Both the position numbers and the translations under genes were made by a program. From positions 123,948 to 187,947 of the forward strand of contig NZ_SACN01000006.1 of the NCBI RefSeq assembly GCF_004005865.1: 64,000 bases of DNA, read 5' to 3'. Source of the DNA: Sphingomonas crocodyli (GTDB lineage: Bacteria; Pseudomonadota; Alphaproteobacteria; Sphingomonadales; Sphingomonadaceae). Positions 61,983 through 64,000 of this stretch are shown piece by piece. Positions within the stretch are counted from its first letter, which is position 1; the number at the start of each line of letters is the position of its first letter. The notes beneath the pieces were generated by a model. It was given only the letters and a program-made list of their open reading frames with translations, did not search any database and was not told the origin of the DNA.

Positions 61983-63089
61983 TTAGTAATCGTCGGTCGC
62001 TTCGAACAGCCCGGCAAATTCCAGCTTTCCGCCCTTCACCAGCCCGTAGTGAAGCCAGTCCCCCTTGAACATCTGATGGTCATAGGGGCCGCTGGAGATA
62101 TGCGTGTTCGGCCCGCCGGTGACGGCCGGCATCCAGCGGATGCGCTCCATCCCCTTCTTGACGCCCGGCCCGCTGATGATCGGCGCGCGGTGGATCCCCT
62201 CCACCACGATCGCCGCCATGTCATAGGCGAGACCGGGGATCGCGTTCGGCCACATCCACGGATCCTCGCCATAGCGCGCCTTGAAGCGTTCGTGGAACAG
62301 ATGCATCCGCGGATTTTCCGGGCACCATTGATCGATGCCGACCCAGCCTTCGAGCTGATCGAAGCCCCAGATATATTGCATGAACGCGGTCGACATGATC
62401 CGCGGCGGATCCCAGCCGATCTCCTCCAGCCCGCGCCGCACGTCGCCGGAGACGACCAGCCCGCCATAGCCCAGCCAGCACAAGGCATCGGCATTCGCAT
62501 CGCGCAGCTTGGCGAACGTCCCCGCCAGATCGACGCTCTTGAGGTTCACCGACTGGACGGCCGCGATCGAAATGCCCAGCCGCCGGCATTCCTGCCGCAG
62601 GAAGAAGAAATATTCCTCCCCGATCGGCGATGCGGGGCTGACGACCGCGACCGTCTTATGCCCCTGCCGCTTCAGCCAGCTGGCGATCAGGGCCGGTTCG
62701 TCGCCCACATCGCCATTGCCGACGCGGAAGCAATATTCGCCATGAAACTGATCGGTCCCGCACATGCTGACGATCGGCACCTTGCGCGCATTGGCATGTT
62801 CGACCAGCGGGATCGCGCTGTCGGTATAGTTCGCGCCGATCACCGCGACACAGCCCGCATCGCACAGCCGGTGAAAGCCCTGAATGCCGCCATGCGCGGT
62901 ATTCTGCGGCAGGCCGGCATTATCCTCGAAGATGAACTCGTACCGGCGATCGATCAGATTGCGTTCGATGCCCTCGTCAAACGCCATCCGAAGTTCGCGC
63001 TCGAACTTGCGCCATTCCATCCCCAGCAGGCCGATCTTGATCGGCTCCACGAGCAACCAGCGGTCCTCGACCTTCTTTTCCTCAGCCAT
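61983..63089 (-). CDS. Periplasmic-binding-fold protein (ABC/AmiC-type, Peripla_BP_6) without a signal peptide
   Basis: The protein has 368 residues with the branched-chain amino-acid/amide receptor fold: IKIGLLGMEWRKFERELRMAFDEGI (in parts), VIGANYTDSA, VPIVSMCGTD, VAVVSPASPIGEEYF, LAYDMAAIVVEGIHRA. ATG 63089 has GGGAGATATGG just before it, and the chain starts EEKKVEDRWLLVEP with no export signal. This points to a cytoplasmic ligand sensor such as AmiC rather than a transport component. No ABC transporter genes are nearby. Confidence 0.82.
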   Translation of the reverse strand: MAEEKKVEDRWLLVEPIKIGLLGMEWRKFERELRMAFDEGIERNLIDRRYEFIFEDNAGLPQNTAHGGIQGFHRLCDAGCVAVIGANYTDSAIPLVEHANARKVPIVSMCGTDQFHGEYCFRVGNGDVGDEPALIASWLKRQGHKTVAVVSPASPIGEEYFFFLRQECRRLGISIAAVQSVNLKSVDLAGTFAKLRDANADALCWLGYGGLVVSGDVRRGLEEIGWDPPRIMSTAFMQYIWGFDQLEGWVGIDQWCPENPRMHLFHERFKARYGEDPWMWPNAIPGLAYDMAAIVVEGIHRAPIISGPGVKKGMERIRWMPAVTGGPNTHISSGPYDHQMFKGDWLHYGLVKGGKLEFAGLFEATDDY

Positions 63090-63262
63090 CCATATCTCCC
63101 GCAGAGTCTTTGCCCCGTCGTGGGATGGGAGGCTAACCAGCCCGTGACACACTGTCAAAGCAGAGAACGCCGCTTCGCCACTGCGAATTTCGACAACAAG
63201 AAGCGGGACGCGCGCTGGCCTGTGCGGGGCCATATCCGGGCTCTCACCGCATGGAGCCTCGC

Positions 63263-63730
63263 ATGTCCTTCCGCCTTTCCGGCCTCGATCCCGCCCCCTT
63301 CCGCCACCTCTACGGCCTGTCGGACGAAGACCTCGCGGCGGAGGGCGCGCGCCGCTACGTCGTCGATACCGCGCCGGGCTTTCCCGATCGCGTCGAGATG
63401 CGCGATCTGCTGCCCGGCGAACATGCGATCCTGATCAACCATGTCCACCAGCCCGCCGACACACCGTATCGCGCGAGCCACGCCATCTTCGTGCGCGAGG
63501 GCGCGAAGGCTGCCTGGTCGGAAATCGACACCATCCCCCACGCGATCCGCATCCGCCCGATCTCGCTGCGCGCCTTCGATGCTAACCACGACATGATCGA
63601 TGCCGATCTGATCGACGGCCGCGCCATCGAACCCCTGATCGCCCGCTTCCTCGCCGATCCCGCAGTCGCCTACCTCCACGCCCACTACGCCAAACGCGGC
63701 TGCTACGCCGCACGCATAGATCGAGCGTGA
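63263..63730 (+). CDS. DUF1203-domain protein
   Basis: This 155-residue single-domain protein begins with a beta-strand (SFRLSGLD). FRHLYGLSDEDLAAEGARRYVVD, GEHAILINHVHQP and FLADPAVAYLHAHYAKRGCYAARI segments follow, all typical of DUF1203. ATG 63263 has GGAG 6-7 bases upstream; ATG 63251 is possible. The function of the family is unknown. It is followed by a family C repeat. Confidence 0.85.
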   Translation: MSFRLSGLDPAPFRHLYGLSDEDLAAEGARRYVVDTAPGFPDRVEMRDLLPGEHAILINHVHQPADTPYRASHAIFVREGAKAAWSEIDTIPHAIRIRPISLRAFDANHDMIDADLIDGRAIEPLIARFLADPAVAYLHAHYAKRGCYAARIDRA

Positions 63731-63750
63731 CGTCCGCTTTCCCACCCTCC

Positions 63751-63862
63751 TCGTCATTGCGAGGAGCCGCAGGCGACGCGGCAATCCAGGCCCGCACTAG
63801 AGTTGGGCCGCGCGCCTCTCACATGCGGGCCTGGATTGCTTCGCTGCGCTCGCAATGACGAG
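63751..63862. repeat. Palindromic intergenic repeat, family C (copy 3)
   Basis: CGTCATTGCGAGGAGCCGCA at the left faces GCTGCGCTCGCAATGACG at the right, with GGCAATCCAGGCCCGCA and TGCGGGCCTGGATTGC inside forming a long perfect stem. It lies downstream of the DUF1203 gene. Confidence 0.9.
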
Positions 63863-63886
63863 ATATGGAACATTTACAGAACACCC

Positions 63887-63915
63887 TTGACAAAACGAAC
63901 CATTTGGGTTAGTCG
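63887..63915 (+). promoter_or_regulatory. Promoter/operator candidate at the right edge
   Basis: TTGACA (63887-63892) is followed by a 17-base spacer and a weak TAGTCG. The spacer holds AACC-ATTTG-GGTT, a small inverted repeat of the kind TetR-type repressors bind. No gene start is visible in the remaining 85 bases. Confidence 0.35.
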
Positions 63916-64000
63916 CTCCACCATCCTCTCGCCCGATCAGCCTGGGGATGCAGGACCGGCCCGGAGCAGAGCTCGCTCCGCATCCGGGCCGTGACAGGTC

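Overview
The window is GC-rich chromosomal DNA from an alphaproteobacterium, most probably a sphingomonad. The evidence is codon use full of GATCG and CGATCG, a TorF-type porin, a DivL-type pseudo-histidine-kinase, a Coq4 protein and the familiar neighbourhoods Tim44-mltA-smr | secB-murJ-trpS and divL-tsaE-amgK-murU. No tRNA, rRNA or CRISPR array was seen. The coding is dense, with many 4-bp ATGA or TGATG overlaps.

Layout. 1-11.3 kb is mostly core: the end of an unknown protein, smr/mltA/Tim44 on the minus strand, secB, murJ, two sister methyltransferases, trpS, a DUF1801 protein and topA. 11.4-15.4 kb holds oxidoreductases (SDR, zinc-type MDR, a coniferyl-aldehyde-dehydrogenase-like ALDH, a VOC protein). 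15.4-21.3 kb has a MerR-ATPase fusion divergent from a five-gene, translationally coupled operon (HAD-UbiA, GtrA, DprE1-like, DprE2-like, polytopic GT-like). That operon repeats the logic of mycobacterial decaprenylphosphoryl-arabinose synthesis. 21.3-28.2 kb has an MFS transporter, a cupin, a divergent SDR, a repeat-rich gap, a cyclophilin, an M19 dipeptidase and an MDR reductase. 28.3-36.6 kb has a Cys-less CsoR/RcnR-type sensor with a His-rich Ni/Co exporter, coq4 divergent from a TetR gene, two EEP-family nucleases, a porin and a carbonic anhydrase-SulP pair. 36.7-42.4 kb has an odd glycosyltransferase-like fusion, a CHASE2-PP2C protein and a two-component system. 43-47.2 kb has an SDR, a hydrolase, a GST and an AT-richer HEPN-like gene. 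47.4-53.5 kb has murU, amgK, tsaE, divL and ahcY. 53.8-60 kb has a membrane nucleotidyl cyclase and a Fur-box-preceded PepSY/DUF2271/DUF4198/ApbE/flavodoxin-reductase operon. 60.1-61.9 kb is an IS1595-family element with passenger genes. 62-63.7 kb has a periplasmic-binding-fold protein without a signal peptide and a DUF1203 protein.

The most interesting material is the arabinosyl-lipid-like operon, the predicted extracytoplasmic flavinylation/iron-reduction operon with a visible flavinylation motif, the insertion sequence sitting inside a palindromic repeat with its target duplication intact, four families of long palindromic intergenic repeats (one composite), and several unusual domain fusions or lost key residues. 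All function calls come from reading motifs by eye; no database search was run.
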